A DNA stretch of 64,000 nt. Origin: Ignavibacterium sp037440165. Lineage in GTDB: Bacteria > Bacteroidota > Ignavibacteria > Ignavibacteriales > Ignavibacteriaceae. Under the pieces are notes generated by a model that was not told the origin of the DNA, ran no database searches, and saw only the letters and a program-made list of their open reading frames with translations. Each line of letters opens with the position of its first letter. Position 1 is the first letter of the stretch. Below are positions 24,135-33,775 of the stretch, piece after piece. Both the position numbers and the translations under genes were made by a program. The DNA is taken from positions 1-64,000 of the forward strand of contig NZ_JBBIUQ010000007.1 of the NCBI RefSeq assembly GCF_037440165.1. The letters are read 5' to 3'.

Positions 24135-26813
24135 TTATGAAATCATCGGATTCTTTTTGTCAGGATTTATTCCGAGTTCTTTTATTGCCTTATCAAGAAC
24201 TTTATCCTGAATCTTTCCTTCTTTATATAATGCAACAAGGGTTGCAAAAGCAATATGCTTAGCATCAACTTCAAAGAAATCTCTTAGTGCTGCACGAGAT
24301 TCGCTTCTGCCAAAACCATCCGTGCCAAGTGAGTATAAATAACCAGGGAACCACTTGGCGATAGAATCCGGAAGTGCTTTGATATAATCTGATGCAGCAA
24401 CAAAAACACCTTCTTCTTTTTCAAGAATTTTCTGAATATAATTTTTCTTTGGTTTCTCTAATGGATGAAGCATATTCCATCTTTCAACATCCAGAGCATC
24501 ACGACGGAGTTCCTTGTAGCTTGTTACACTCCAGACATCACAAGCAACACGATAATCATCTTCAAGAATCTGAGTCGCTTTAATTACTTCATTCAGAATT
24601 GTTCCGCTTCCGAAAAGTTGTGCTTTTAATTTAGATGACTTTTTATCCGATGCTTTGAATTTATACATTCCTTTTAGAATTCCTTCTTTCACATCTTTGC
24701 CTTTTGGCATCTCGGGCATCGGATAATTTTCATTCATTACTGTTATGTAGTAGAAAATATTTTCTTGCTCTTCATACATTCTTCTTATACCATCTCTGAT
24801 AATAACAGCAAGCTCAAATGCATAAGCGGGATCGTAAGCAACGAGATTAGGAACAGGGTAAACCAGAATATGACTGTTTCCATCCTGATGCTGCAATCCT
24901 TCGCCAGCAAGAGTTGTTCTGCCGGCTGTTCCACCGATTAAAAATCCTTTTGCACCAATATCACCCGCAGCCCAAACAAGATCACCAACACGCTGTAATC
25001 CAAACATTGAGTAATAAATGAAGAACGGAATCATATTTATTCCGTGTGTGAGATAAGCAGTTCCTGCAGCAATGAATGATGACATTGAACCAGCTTCTGT
25101 AATTCCTTCTTCGAGTATCTGTCCATCTTTTGCTTCTTTGTAATAAAGGAGTGAATCAGCATCAACCGGCTCATATAATTGTCCGGCGTGTGAATAAATT
25201 CCAACTTGTCTGAACAAAGCTTCCATTCCAAATGTTCTTGCTTCGTCAGGGACTATCGGAACGATAAGTTTACCGATTTCTTTGTCTTTAAGAAGTTTAG
25301 CAAGAATTCGAACAAAAACCATCGTAGAAGATACTTCACGTCCTTCTGTTCCGTGATAGAATTCTTCAAAAATTGCTTCGGGTGGAGTTTTAATCGGACG
25401 AACATCAGTTCTTCGCGAAGGAACAAATCCGCCATGTTCAGCTCTTCTTGCTTTAAGATATTTTATTTCATCACTATCATCAGCTGGTTTATAAAATGGG
25501 TCGTTAGAAATTTGTTCATCAGAGATTGGAATTCCGAATCTGCTTCTGAACTCTTTCATCTCTTCTTCGTTAAGTTTTTTCTGTTGGTGAGTAATGTTTT
25601 TTCCTTCTCCAGCTTCACCAAGTCCATATCCTTTAATTGTTTTTGCAAGAATTACGGTTGGTTGCCCGGTATGATCAACTGCAGCTTTGAAAGCGGCATA
25701 AACTTTTTCTGGATCGTGTCCACCTCTTTTCATTTTACGAAGCTGCTCATCACTCATTTTTTCAACCATCTTAAGAAGATCAGGATCTTTCCCGAAGAAA
25801 TTCTTTCTGATATAAGCTCCGCCTTCAACAGAATATTTTTGATATTCACCGTCAACAACTTCGCCCATTCTTTTGACAAGTTTACCATCTTTATCCATAT
25901 CAAGCAGCGGATCCCAATCGCTTCCCCAAATTACTTTAATAACATTCCAGCCGGCACCACGGAAAATTGCTTCGAGTTCCTGAATAATTTTTCCATTCCC
26001 ACGAACAGGACCATCAAGCCGCTGAAGATTACAGTTTATGACAAAAATCAGATTATCAAGTTTCTCTCTTGATGCAAGTGTAATGGCTCCAAGTGCTTCC
26101 GGCTCATCGGTTTCACCATCACCAAGAAATGCCCAAACTTTTCCGCCTGGTTTTTTAAGTCCACGATCTTCGAGATATCTGTTAAATCTTGCCTGATAGA
26201 TTGCCATGATTGGACCAAGTCCCATTGAAACAGTTGGAAACTCCCAAAAATTCGGCATCAACCAAGGATGCGGATAAGAGGAAAGTCCGCCGCCGGGTTT
26301 AAGTTCTCTTCTGAAATTAATTAATAGTTCTTTTGTAATTCTTCCTTCTAAATAAGCTCGTGCATAAATCCCCGGTGATGCGTGTCCCTGAAAATAAATC
26401 TGATCTCCATCATAACCATCGCCTTTGCCTCGGAAGAAGTGATTAAATCCGATTTCGAATAATGTAGCAACTGAGGCATAAGTTGAAATGTGTCCGCCAA
26501 TTCCATTTTCTTCCTTATTCGCTTTAACAACCATAGCCATAGCATTCCAGCGGATGAGACTTTTAATTCTTCTTTCAATCTCTCTATCTCCGGGAAATGG
26601 CGGTTGTTTTTCTCTTGGAATTGTGTTTATGTAAGGTGTATTGGCACTAAATGGAATCTGAACACCGGCTTTGTGAGCACGCACCTGAAGCTGCTGAAGA
26701 AGTTCAACAACTCTTTCAGGTCCGCCGTGTTCTAAAACATAATCGAGTGAATAAAGCCATTCACGGGTTTCAATCTCATCAATCTGTGTGTCTCTTTTAT
26801 ATTGATTACTCAT
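24135..26813 (-). CDS. aceE: Pyruvate dehydrogenase E1 component, homodimeric type
   Basis: 892 residues, matching the single-chain AceE type rather than the alpha/beta type. The thiamine-diphosphate motif runs from GDGETDEPEALGA to NLIFVINCNLQRLDGPVRGNGKI. The N-terminal TREWLYSLDYVLEHGGPERV and GHISTYASVATLFEIGFNHFFRG stretches are AceE-specific, as is GGTAGRTTLAGEGLQHQDGNSH. It decarboxylates pyruvate and acetylates the E2 lipoyl group. First gene of the operon, with AAAGGAAG before the ATG. The 217-bp spacer upstream is AT-rich and presumably holds the promoter, but I found no confident match. Confidence 0.97.
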   Translation of the reverse strand: MSNQYKRDTQIDEIETREWLYSLDYVLEHGGPERVVELLQQLQVRAHKAGVQIPFSANTPYINTIPREKQPPFPGDREIERRIKSLIRWNAMAMVVKANKEENGIGGHISTYASVATLFEIGFNHFFRGKGDGYDGDQIYFQGHASPGIYARAYLEGRITKELLINFRRELKPGGGLSSYPHPWLMPNFWEFPTVSMGLGPIMAIYQARFNRYLEDRGLKKPGGKVWAFLGDGETDEPEALGAITLASREKLDNLIFVINCNLQRLDGPVRGNGKIIQELEAIFRGAGWNVIKVIWGSDWDPLLDMDKDGKLVKRMGEVVDGEYQKYSVEGGAYIRKNFFGKDPDLLKMVEKMSDEQLRKMKRGGHDPEKVYAAFKAAVDHTGQPTVILAKTIKGYGLGEAGEGKNITHQQKKLNEEEMKEFRSRFGIPISDEQISNDPFYKPADDSDEIKYLKARRAEHGGFVPSRRTDVRPIKTPPEAIFEEFYHGTEGREVSSTMVFVRILAKLLKDKEIGKLIVPIVPDEARTFGMEALFRQVGIYSHAGQLYEPVDADSLLYYKEAKDGQILEEGITEAGSMSSFIAAGTAYLTHGINMIPFFIYYSMFGLQRVGDLVWAAGDIGAKGFLIGGTAGRTTLAGEGLQHQDGNSHILVYPVPNLVAYDPAYAFELAVIIRDGIRRMYEEQENIFYYITVMNENYPMPEMPKGKDVKEGILKGMYKFKASDKKSSKLKAQLFGSGTILNEVIKATQILEDDYRVACDVWSVTSYKELRRDALDVERWNMLHPLEKPKKNYIQKILEKEEGVFVAASDYIKALPDSIAKWFPGYLYSLGTDGFGRSESRAALRDFFEVDAKHIAFATLVALYKEGKIQDKVLDKAIKELGINPDKKNPMIS

Positions 26814-27030
26814 AAAACTTCCTTTGTTAACAGTTTCTTCTGTAAAGTTTTTATTAAAAAATCTAAGAATCTTCCTTCAATTTTTCTGAAAATTAAGGAA
26901 AATTTATGCTCAACTTGGATTGAAAAAATATATCAAACGAGCCTTAATAACAAGAAAACGTTCTTCTGTTGTGATTGAGATTAATTGTAAAAGTCAGAGG
27001 GAATACAGGTTCAGGAGGAAATCTTCTGAT

Positions 27031-27885
27031 TCATTGTTGAGTCAGGAATTTTTCAAACCACATTCTTCTCATCTCATCAACTTCTTTACGATGAGATTTA
27101 AGAAAATGATCTCCACCTTCAAGCATCACCAGACGAAATGGAATTTTATGTTCAATCAGCTTATAAGATAAATCCAGAGAGTCGTGAGGCATAACCCGTT
27201 TATCTTTGTTACCGTGAATTAGCAAAATGGGAGTTCCTTTTGAAAGTTTCTCCGGAAAATTTATTATTGATCGTTCTTCACATCTTTGTTTGAATTGTTC
27301 TTCTGTGTAATTGCCTAATGAATGTTCGTACAATCTACGCATAAATTTACTTTCTTCTGCATTGCATCTAAGGTTAGCAATTCCTCCAATTACAATTGCG
27401 GCTTTGAAGATATTTGTTTTAGTGAGCGAGAGGTAGGTCATCATTCCACCGCGACTCCAACCTTCAATTCCCCAAACCTCTTTATTTGCTTGCGGTATTT
27501 GCTCTGCTAAAGGAATTAAATTCAACACATCGTTAACATCATCACTGCCAAAATCATCGTGACCTTCGCTGCCATCGTTACCGCGATATTGTGAAGTAAA
27601 AACACAATATCCCCAACTTGCAATTTGTCCAAACATTCCTCGCGCAGTAAACTTATCAATTGCGCCAGCATTCCCATAACCGCCTCTGCACCAGATTATC
27701 GATGGATATTTGTTTGAATCATCTTTTGGATAAGCTATGTATCCTTTGACTTTTAATCCATCTGATAGATAAGTTATTTTTTCAACAATTGTTTTTTCCA
27801 GAACATCGTTTCCCCAGCCGCTGATAATCATTTTATTCTGTTGAGTGGTTAGTGTTATGATTTCTCTTTGAATAATTTTACTCAT
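27031..27885 (-). CDS. Alpha/beta hydrolase of the S9/DLH-like peptidase-esterase class
   Basis: 284 residues, with no signal peptide. The catalytic Ser lies in GWSRGGMM (nucleophile elbow GxSxGG), the Asp in the IHGNKDKRV segment and the His in LEGGDHFL, all in the order of prolyl-oligopeptidase-fold hydrolases. The N-terminal strands (KVKGYIAYPKDD, PSIIWCRGGYGNAG) form the start of the hydrolase domain, so no propeller is present. The substrate is unknown; cytoplasmic location is likely. It stands alone, divergent from the DUF192 gene. Confidence 0.85.
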   Translation of the reverse strand: MSKIIQREIITLTTQQNKMIISGWGNDVLEKTIVEKITYLSDGLKVKGYIAYPKDDSNKYPSIIWCRGGYGNAGAIDKFTARGMFGQIASWGYCVFTSQYRGNDGSEGHDDFGSDDVNDVLNLIPLAEQIPQANKEVWGIEGWSRGGMMTYLSLTKTNIFKAAIVIGGIANLRCNAEESKFMRRLYEHSLGNYTEEQFKQRCEERSIINFPEKLSKGTPILLIHGNKDKRVMPHDSLDLSYKLIEHKIPFRLVMLEGGDHFLKSHRKEVDEMRRMWFEKFLTQQ

Positions 27886-27951
27886 ACTTATATCTCAGGT
27901 TGAATGAATTTTCTTTTATATTTTTAGATGTCAAATATTTGAATTTTATCT

Positions 27952-28512
27952 ATGTCACAAAAGAAAAATAAAAGCGAAAAGAATCAAAAGAAGCAGAAGA
28001 AATTTTCAGTTAATCAAATTCTGATTGTTTCAATAGTTGTAGTAATTGCAGGTTATCTTATTTTCAACAACTTCATTAATAATCCAAAACAAGAAATGGA
28101 ATATTATACTTTCTCAAAAGAAGGTGAGTTGGTTTTTTCAGACTCGCTTGGAAATATAAAAACGAAAATCGATATTGAAATTTCAGACGATGATTATCAG
28201 AGACAGCTTGGTTTGATGAACAGAAAAGAGATGAAAGAGAATGAAGGAATGCTTTTTATTTTTCCAAGGCAGGATTGGCTTTCATTCTGGATGCGGAACA
28301 CATTGATTTCTCTTGATATGATTTTTGTAAATGAGAATAAGCAAATAGTTACTATTCACAAGAACACCAAAATACTTTCAGATAGCAGCTATGCTTCGAC
28401 AAGGCCAGCAAGGTATGTTGTAGAAGTAATTGCAGGATTCACAGACAAATACAACATTCAGGTTGGGGATAAAATTGATTGGATGGGAACGAGATTAGCA
28501 AATCCCAATTAA
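27952..28512 (+). CDS. DUF192 family protein, membrane-anchored
   Basis: 186 residues. A Lys/Gln-rich cytoplasmic start is followed by one membrane helix (about 23-43) and an outside-facing DUF192 domain (about 60-180). The family pattern is clear: QRQLGLMNRKEMKENEGMLFIF, SFWMRNTLISLDMIFV, and ARYVVEVIAGF. DUF192 proteins are small beta proteins of unknown biochemical role, often exported. Upstream is the divergent hydrolase. Confidence 0.88.
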   Translation: MSQKKNKSEKNQKKQKKFSVNQILIVSIVVVIAGYLIFNNFINNPKQEMEYYTFSKEGELVFSDSLGNIKTKIDIEISDDDYQRQLGLMNRKEMKENEGMLFIFPRQDWLSFWMRNTLISLDMIFVNENKQIVTIHKNTKILSDSSYASTRPARYVVEVIAGFTDKYNIQVGDKIDWMGTRLANPN

Positions 28513-28575
28513 CAAAGTTGTATTTTCTAACATGGACACCTGGCTGGCAGGTACAGATTGACAGATAATAAAATC

Positions 28576-29160
28576 TTATTCTCCGTAAAGTTTATATTCA
28601 ACTAACTCGCAAATTATATGTGCAACAGTAATGTGTCCTTCCTGTATCCTTTGTGTGTTGGGTGAAGGAATAATAATTGGAATATCGACCATTGGTTTTA
28701 GTTTTCCACCGCTGCCGCCAAGAAATCCAATTACTTTCATTCCTTTTTGGTGAGCCATATCAACAGCTTTTATAACATTCGGTGAATTGCCACTAGTTGA
28801 TATTGCAAGCAGAACATCGCCTTTGTTTCCTAATCCTTCAACATTTCTTGCAAAAACATTTTCAAAGCCAATATCATTTCCACCGGCAGTAAGATTAGAT
28901 GAATCAGTAGTGAGTGCAATTGCAGGTAAAGCTGGTCTTTGAATGTGATGACTTAATCTGATCATTAATTCAGCAGCAATGTGCTGGGAGTCTGCCGCAC
29001 TTCCACCATTACCGCATAACAAAAGTTTGTTGCCGTTTTTGTAACAATCAACAAGTAAATCTACAGCAGATAAAACCTCATTCATCAGCCGATCACGAAT
29101 TTTTAATTTGGTTTCCGCACTCTCGTTTAAAGAATCATTAAAAAATTTTTTTGCATCCAT
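28576..29160 (-). CDS. gmhA: Phosphoheptose (sedoheptulose-7-phosphate) isomerase
   Basis: 194 residues, a single SIS domain of normal length. The sugar-phosphate-binding loop CGNGGSAADSQHIAAELM, the ISTSGNSPNVIKA loop, and the C-terminal QEGHITVAHIICELVE with the zinc/active-site His residues match GmhA. It converts sedoheptulose 7-phosphate to D-glycero-D-manno-heptose 7-phosphate, the first step to ADP- or GDP-heptose for LPS core or glycoprotein heptose. It lies 35 bp after the GGGP synthase gene. No other heptose gene is in the window. Confidence 0.94.
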   Translation of the reverse strand: MDAKKFFNDSLNESAETKLKIRDRLMNEVLSAVDLLVDCYKNGNKLLLCGNGGSAADSQHIAAELMIRLSHHIQRPALPAIALTTDSSNLTAGGNDIGFENVFARNVEGLGNKGDVLLAISTSGNSPNVIKAVDMAHQKGMKVIGFLGGSGGKLKPMVDIPIIIPSPNTQRIQEGHITVAHIICELVEYKLYGE

Positions 29161-29195
29161 AAAAGTCTTTCATTTAATCGGGCAAGTTTAAATAA

Positions 29196-29954
29196 TTATA
29201 CTAAGATTGAGTTTTTAATGTGAATTGCATTTGAAAATTCTTTTATCAAGTCCCAGTTATTTTCATCTTCAAAAAAATTTCCGGTTACGACAATTGAAGC
29301 ACCAGATTCAACTTTTCTTCTTGCTGTAGCAGAATCTCTTATTCCTCCACCAACAATAACCGGAACGGAACATTGCTCACTAACTGCTTTAATCATTTCA
29401 TCGGGAACGGGTTTATCGGCTCCGCTTCCTGCTTCAAGATAAATCAGCTTCATACCAAGATATTCTGACGCTAATGCTGTTGCAGCAGCAATTTCAGGCT
29501 TATTGCGGGGAATTGGTAAACTTCCGCTCATATAAACAGCGGTTGTTGTTGTGCCGGATTCTACCAAAATATAAGCTGTTGAAATTGTTTCTATTCCGCT
29601 TTTCTTTATTGATGGAGCAGCAAGAACATGTTTTCCGATTAAATGTTCGGGATTTCTACCGCTGACAACAGATAAAAATAAAATTGCATCAGCGTTTGAA
29701 GAAACCTGAGTGATACTGCCCGGAAAAATTATTACATGTAAATGCGTCAAACTTTTAATCTTACTCAGGAACAATTCAAAATTTTCGTTCACCATCAAAC
29801 TGCCGCCAACCAGAAAGCCATCTACTCCGCTTTTCTCACAATGTTTAAGAAAAACCTGAATTTTATCTTCGGATAATTTATCCGGATCGAGCAGAATTAA
29901 ATATGCTGCTCCTTTATGTTTAATTGTAGCTAAAAGATGATTATAGATCTTCAT
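29196..29954 (-). CDS. Geranylgeranylglyceryl phosphate synthase family (PcrB/GGGPS)
   Basis: 252 residues, a TIM-barrel prenyltransferase. It opens with LILLDPDKLSEDKIQVFLKHC (the DPDK metal/phosphate region), followed by GVDGFLVGGSL, IIFPGSITQVSSNADAILFLSVVSGRN, the KLIYLEAGSGADKPVP substrate-binding block and the phosphate-binding VPVIVGGGIRDS ending. It joins a prenyl diphosphate to sn-glycerol-1-phosphate. GGGPS is best known from archaeal lipids, but a group II form occurs in Bacteroidota and relatives. A glycerol-1-phosphate dehydrogenase is not seen here. The role in a bacterium is unsettled. Confidence 0.9.
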   Translation of the reverse strand: MKIYNHLLATIKHKGAAYLILLDPDKLSEDKIQVFLKHCEKSGVDGFLVGGSLMVNENFELFLSKIKSLTHLHVIIFPGSITQVSSNADAILFLSVVSGRNPEHLIGKHVLAAPSIKKSGIETISTAYILVESGTTTTAVYMSGSLPIPRNKPEIAAATALASEYLGMKLIYLEAGSGADKPVPDEMIKAVSEQCSVPVIVGGGIRDSATARRKVESGASIVVTGNFFEDENNWDLIKEFSNAIHIKNSILV

Positions 29955-30035
29955 AAAGATTGATTTACTTCTTGTTCAATATAGAAATTTTGAAGTATAG
30001 ATAAAAGATTATGCAATGACGAATGCAATTAAATC

Positions 30036-30638
30036 TTATAAAAGCAGTTGAAATCCCAAATTTATTGGAAAATAAAAATTACTTTCCGAAGGAATGTGTG
30101 CTAATTTTCCGTCAAATATTAAAGCATAGTTGTTGCTGAGATTTACTTTAAATCCCAACCCAACTGCATATTCAAAAAGAATTTTGCTATCTGAATATTT
30201 AATCTTTGAAATTTCATTCAGCTCATAATAACTATCTGAATGATATATCAAACCGGCTTCTGCATTAAGGAATGTGTTGATTAAGGAATTAGTTTTTGAA
30301 GTTAGTCTTGTTCCTAACATTATACCATAAGACTTTAAATTGTCACCATCTGTTATATTTGGAATCGGATAACCAGCCACAAGAGGAATTACAAACGAGA
30401 AACTATTTTTATCAAAACTTCTCGATTGGTAAACAAATTTCCCGGATAAATCAACCGACTGAGACAGAGGATATAAAACAACTATAGAACCCTGAGCTCC
30501 ACCATCAATATGAGAGAATACATTTTCGTGATTAATGGTATGAATATATCCACCATTAAATTCCATCTTCAATTGAGGAAAAGATTGTTGTGTGCTGAGA
30601 CAAAATAAAATTGCGAAGAGAATAATTAAATTTTTCAT
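30036..30638 (-). CDS. Outer-membrane beta-barrel-like protein
   Basis: 200 residues with a signal peptide (1-21) and no lipobox. The mature part alternates strand-like segments (KMEFNGGYIHTI, GKFVYQSRSF, GIMLGTRLTSK, FLNAEAGLIYHSD, FEYAVGLGFKVNL, NLGFQLLL) and ends in a hydrophobic residue pattern typical of small Bacteroidota outer-membrane barrels. No specific family is recognised. The gene lies 13 bp after the Nudix gene with a good AGAGGTGAG ribosome site, so it is last in the 33639-30036 run. Confidence 0.7.
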   Translation of the reverse strand: MKNLIILFAILFCLSTQQSFPQLKMEFNGGYIHTINHENVFSHIDGGAQGSIVVLYPLSQSVDLSGKFVYQSRSFDKNSFSFVIPLVAGYPIPNITDGDNLKSYGIMLGTRLTSKTNSLINTFLNAEAGLIYHSDSYYELNEISKIKYSDSKILFEYAVGLGFKVNLSNNYALIFDGKLAHIPSESNFYFPINLGFQLLL

Positions 30639-30651
30639 AACTCACCTCTGA

Positions 30652-31182
30652 TTATGATTTTGTTTTTTGCAGATAAAAAATACCTGCAATAGTTTTCGCA
30701 TCATTTATTTCACCCGATAAAATCATAGTTACAATTTCTTCTTGAGTAAGTTCAAACAATTCCATTCCATGTTCACCTTCTTCACGATTATGATTTCCCT
30801 GAGTCAATCCTACAGCTTTGTAAATGTGAAGAATTTCAGTGCAATAGCCCGGTGCAGTATAAATAGCTCCAAGTTTAATAAAGTCTCTCGCCTTATAACC
30901 GGTTTCTTCCTCCAGTTCTCTTACTGCACAAGTAAGAGGATCTTCGTTTTTATCAAGTTTGCCTGCGGGCAGTTCAATCAAAGTTTTTTTAAAAGGATAT
31001 CTGTATTGTTTGACAAGAATAATTTTACCATCATCTTTTATCGGAACAACAACTGCACCGCCCGGATGAAAAGCAATCTCACGAATTCCAATATTTCCAC
31101 TGTCATACTCAATCTCATCAACCTGATGATCAAATACTTTTCCTCGATAGAGTATTTGCGACTTTAATAATTTATAATTCAT
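30652..31182 (-). CDS. Nudix hydrolase, ADP-ribose pyrophosphatase-like
   Basis: 176 residues. The Nudix box GKLDKNEDPLTCAVRELEEETGY is complete, with the catalytic REL-x-EE core. The N-terminal extension (VFDHQVDEIEYDSG) and the Pro residue about 15 after the box (YTAPGYCTE) are typical of ADP-ribose/NDP-sugar pyrophosphatases. It should cleave ADP-ribose to AMP and ribose 5-phosphate in the cytoplasm. It directly abuts the DUF1232 gene (TGA then ATG), indicating translational coupling. Confidence 0.92.
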   Translation of the reverse strand: MNYKLLKSQILYRGKVFDHQVDEIEYDSGNIGIREIAFHPGGAVVVPIKDDGKIILVKQYRYPFKKTLIELPAGKLDKNEDPLTCAVRELEEETGYKARDFIKLGAIYTAPGYCTEILHIYKAVGLTQGNHNREEGEHGMELFELTQEEIVTMILSGEINDAKTIAGIFYLQKTKS

Positions 31183-31599
31183 TCACGCACGATATTTTTT
31201 ATCATAATAAGGAATAAGTTCACTTCCTAAAAATTTTAGCAATGCAGCTATGACACCAAGATCATCAAGATAACCAATAAGCGGAGCGATATCAGGTACT
31301 GTATCAATTGGCGAAATGAAATAAATCAGACCCATTATAACAATTGCTTTTCTGTGCCAGCTAACCAATGGATCGCGCATATAATTAAATAATGCAAGAA
31401 TATCTTTTGCAAATGAAATTTTCTTTCCTACTCTTTCAAGTTTAGTCCAAAGATTTTCTTCAACATAAGTTGCTTTTTCTTTATAATCTTCTTCGACCTG
31501 CTTTTCACTTTTACCGCCAATATTAAAAGCTCCGAGATCATTCAGGTCTTCAAAAATTTCATCATCAGGTGAAACGATTTGAATATCTCTTTCTTTCAT
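31183..31599 (-). CDS. DUF1232 (YkvA family) membrane protein
   Basis: 138 residues. The C-terminal half carries the DUF1232 signature WHRKAIVIMGLIYFISPIDTVPDIAPLIGYLDDLGVIAALLKF as a membrane-inserting hairpin, preceded by an acidic soluble region. Family function is unknown. A strong GGAGG site precedes the ATG, 9 bp after the S9 peptidase stop codon. The S9-DUF1232-Nudix-barrel order is probably one operon. Confidence 0.88.
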   Translation of the reverse strand: MKERDIQIVSPDDEIFEDLNDLGAFNIGGKSEKQVEEDYKEKATYVEENLWTKLERVGKKISFAKDILALFNYMRDPLVSWHRKAIVIMGLIYFISPIDTVPDIAPLIGYLDDLGVIAALLKFLGSELIPYYDKKYRA

Positions 31600-31608
31600 T
31601 TTACCTCC

Positions 31609-33639
31609 TTATTTCAAATGTTTTTTGAACCAATCGTAAACTGTATTCCACCATAGTTTTGAGTTTAGTGGTTTTGCAACAAAGTGAGTTTCATCAGGGA
31701 AGTAAAGAAACTTGCTTTCAACCCCAAGCCGCTGCAAAGAAGTGAAAAGTTGAAAAGCTTGTTCTTCAGGAACACGAAAATCTTTTGCGCCGTGAATAAC
31801 TAGGACTGGTGTTTTACAGTTGTGTATATATCTGTGCGGCGACCATTTTTCATATACTTCGCGCTTCTGCCAGGGAGTTCCACCAAATTCCCATTCCGGG
31901 AACCAGAGTTCTTCAGTTGTTCCATACATACTTTCAAGATTGAACACGCCTGCGTGTGAGACTAATGCGTTAAATCTGTCTGTGTGTCCGGCAATCCAAT
32001 TTATCATATATCCGCCATAAGAAGCTCCGGCAGCAAATGTATTTTTAGAATCGATGAAAGGAAAGTTTTTCACTGCATATTCATAAGCATTCATTAAATC
32101 GGTATAAACTTTTCCGCCCCAATCACCGGAGATTTCATCTGTAAATTTTTGTCCATATCCAGTTGAGCCGCGTGGATTTGGCGCAACAACTACATAACCT
32201 TGTGAAGCGAACATCTGATAATTCCAGCGGTAGTGAAAATTATCTTCCCACGCACCTTGAGGTCCGCCGTGAATTAAAAACATCATCGGATATTTTTTAT
32301 TTGGGTCGAAGAAGGGTGGTTTGACTAATACTGATTGAACTTTATCTCCGTTCGCACCTCCACACCAGAATGTTTCAACGGAGTTCATTTCAAGTTGAGA
32401 AAGTAAATCTTTATTTACGAAAGTAATTTGTCTTAAAGTATTTCTACCATCTGTGCTTAATGAAAAAATTTCTGATGGCAGATTTGCTCTCTGCTTAATA
32501 AAGAATAGAGTTTTTCCATCACTTGAAATGCTGATAGAAGTGTTATAATTTTCTTTATAAAATAATTCAGCATTACCGCTTTCAACATCAAGCTTATAGA
32601 TTGAACTATTAATTTCATTTTGTGCTGTAAAGTAAATTGTCTTGGAATCTGTTGACCAGATAAATTCTTCTAAGGAACGGTCTAAATCTTCTGTTAGATT
32701 TTTCATCTTACCTGTTTTTCTATCAAACAAAATCAGGTCTTTTTTATCAGCTTCAAATCCTGCACGTTTCATTGATGTCCATGCAAGCCATTTGCCATCC
32801 GTGGAATAAACCGGCTGACAATCAACTCCCTTGCTTGTTGAAATTAATTTTGGAGATGAAGGCGAACTCAAACTCAAAAGATATACTTCATTGTTTGTAC
32901 TTATTGCTGTGCTGAATTCAGGATTTAGTGTGAAAGCAACTTCATTTCCGTCAGGCGAAAAGTTAAAATCGTTTGATGAACCCAAAGCCGGCGGAGGAAC
33001 ATCTTCTTTGTTGCCTTCAGTTAAATCTTTAAACTCACCGGTTGCAATATCGAGCAAAAATAAGTGACTGCGTTTATGTCCGCGCCAATCATTCCAATGG
33101 CGATACATTAACTCAGTAAATATTTCTGCTTTGACTTTACTTTCTTCATAAGCTTTATCTTTTTGTTCATTGCAATCCTGTGTTGTGCATTCAGGATAAA
33201 CTGAAGAAACGAACAACATTTTCTTTCCATCCGGTGACCATTCAAAATCTGAAGCGCCAGTGTAGATATTAGTTAATTGTTTTTCATTCGAACCATCAAG
33301 ATTGCACTGCCATATTTGTCCATCACGCACAAATGCTATTGATTTTCCATCAGGAGAAAATTTTGGTTCACTTTCATTCTTTTCTGAATTTTTCAAAGTG
33401 CGTAAATTTTTTCCATCAGCATCAATCAAGTAAATATCTGTGTTGCCTTTGTTTGTTCCGAAGGAGTAACTGGTAACTGTGTATGCAATCGTTTTTCCAT
33501 CCGGTGATAATGAAAAACTTCCAATTCGTTTCATTGCCCAAAGGTCATCAACTGTGATCGCTCTTTTTGTTTGTGCAAAAGATGAAAATGAGATAAAGAT
33601 TATGAGTGATACTGAGATAATAAATTTTGATTTGAACAT
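31609..33639 (-). CDS. S9 family prolyl-oligopeptidase (dipeptidyl/acylaminoacyl-peptidase type)
   Basis: 676 residues. A signal peptide (1-22) precedes an N-terminal beta-propeller with TolB-like FSPDGK repeats (about 40-390). The C-terminal alpha/beta-hydrolase domain has the Ser in GASYGGYM, the Asp in VIHGAKDFRVP, and the His in DETHFV. Such enzymes remove acyl or dipeptide units from oligopeptides in the periplasm or outside the cell. GGAG precedes the start. It heads the minus-strand unit that continues to 30036. Confidence 0.94.
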   Translation of the reverse strand: MFKSKFIISVSLIIFISFSSFAQTKRAITVDDLWAMKRIGSFSLSPDGKTIAYTVTSYSFGTNKGNTDIYLIDADGKNLRTLKNSEKNESEPKFSPDGKSIAFVRDGQIWQCNLDGSNEKQLTNIYTGASDFEWSPDGKKMLFVSSVYPECTTQDCNEQKDKAYEESKVKAEIFTELMYRHWNDWRGHKRSHLFLLDIATGEFKDLTEGNKEDVPPPALGSSNDFNFSPDGNEVAFTLNPEFSTAISTNNEVYLLSLSSPSSPKLISTSKGVDCQPVYSTDGKWLAWTSMKRAGFEADKKDLILFDRKTGKMKNLTEDLDRSLEEFIWSTDSKTIYFTAQNEINSSIYKLDVESGNAELFYKENYNTSISISSDGKTLFFIKQRANLPSEIFSLSTDGRNTLRQITFVNKDLLSQLEMNSVETFWCGGANGDKVQSVLVKPPFFDPNKKYPMMFLIHGGPQGAWEDNFHYRWNYQMFASQGYVVVAPNPRGSTGYGQKFTDEISGDWGGKVYTDLMNAYEYAVKNFPFIDSKNTFAAGASYGGYMINWIAGHTDRFNALVSHAGVFNLESMYGTTEELWFPEWEFGGTPWQKREVYEKWSPHRYIHNCKTPVLVIHGAKDFRVPEEQAFQLFTSLQRLGVESKFLYFPDETHFVAKPLNSKLWWNTVYDWFKKHLK

Positions 33640-33775
33640 TGTTTCTCCGATGTGTGCAAATTATCATTTCAAAAATACGGTTGATGATAGTTAAAGGCAA
33701 AGTAAACTGTGAGATCTTGTTGTAAATTCTATCTTTTAATGATTATAACTAACTTTGTTACAAACTTTTTACAAA

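Noticed and set aside
25206..26072. Long open frame (288 codons) on the plus strand opposite aceE
   Set aside because: It lies wholly antisense to a strongly conserved gene, is rich in Phe/Ser/Asn from complement codons, and has no ribosome site or family motif.
26920..27171. Plus-strand open frame between aceE and the hydrolase
   Set aside because: Half of it is antisense to the hydrolase gene; composition is not gene-like and there is no ribosome site.
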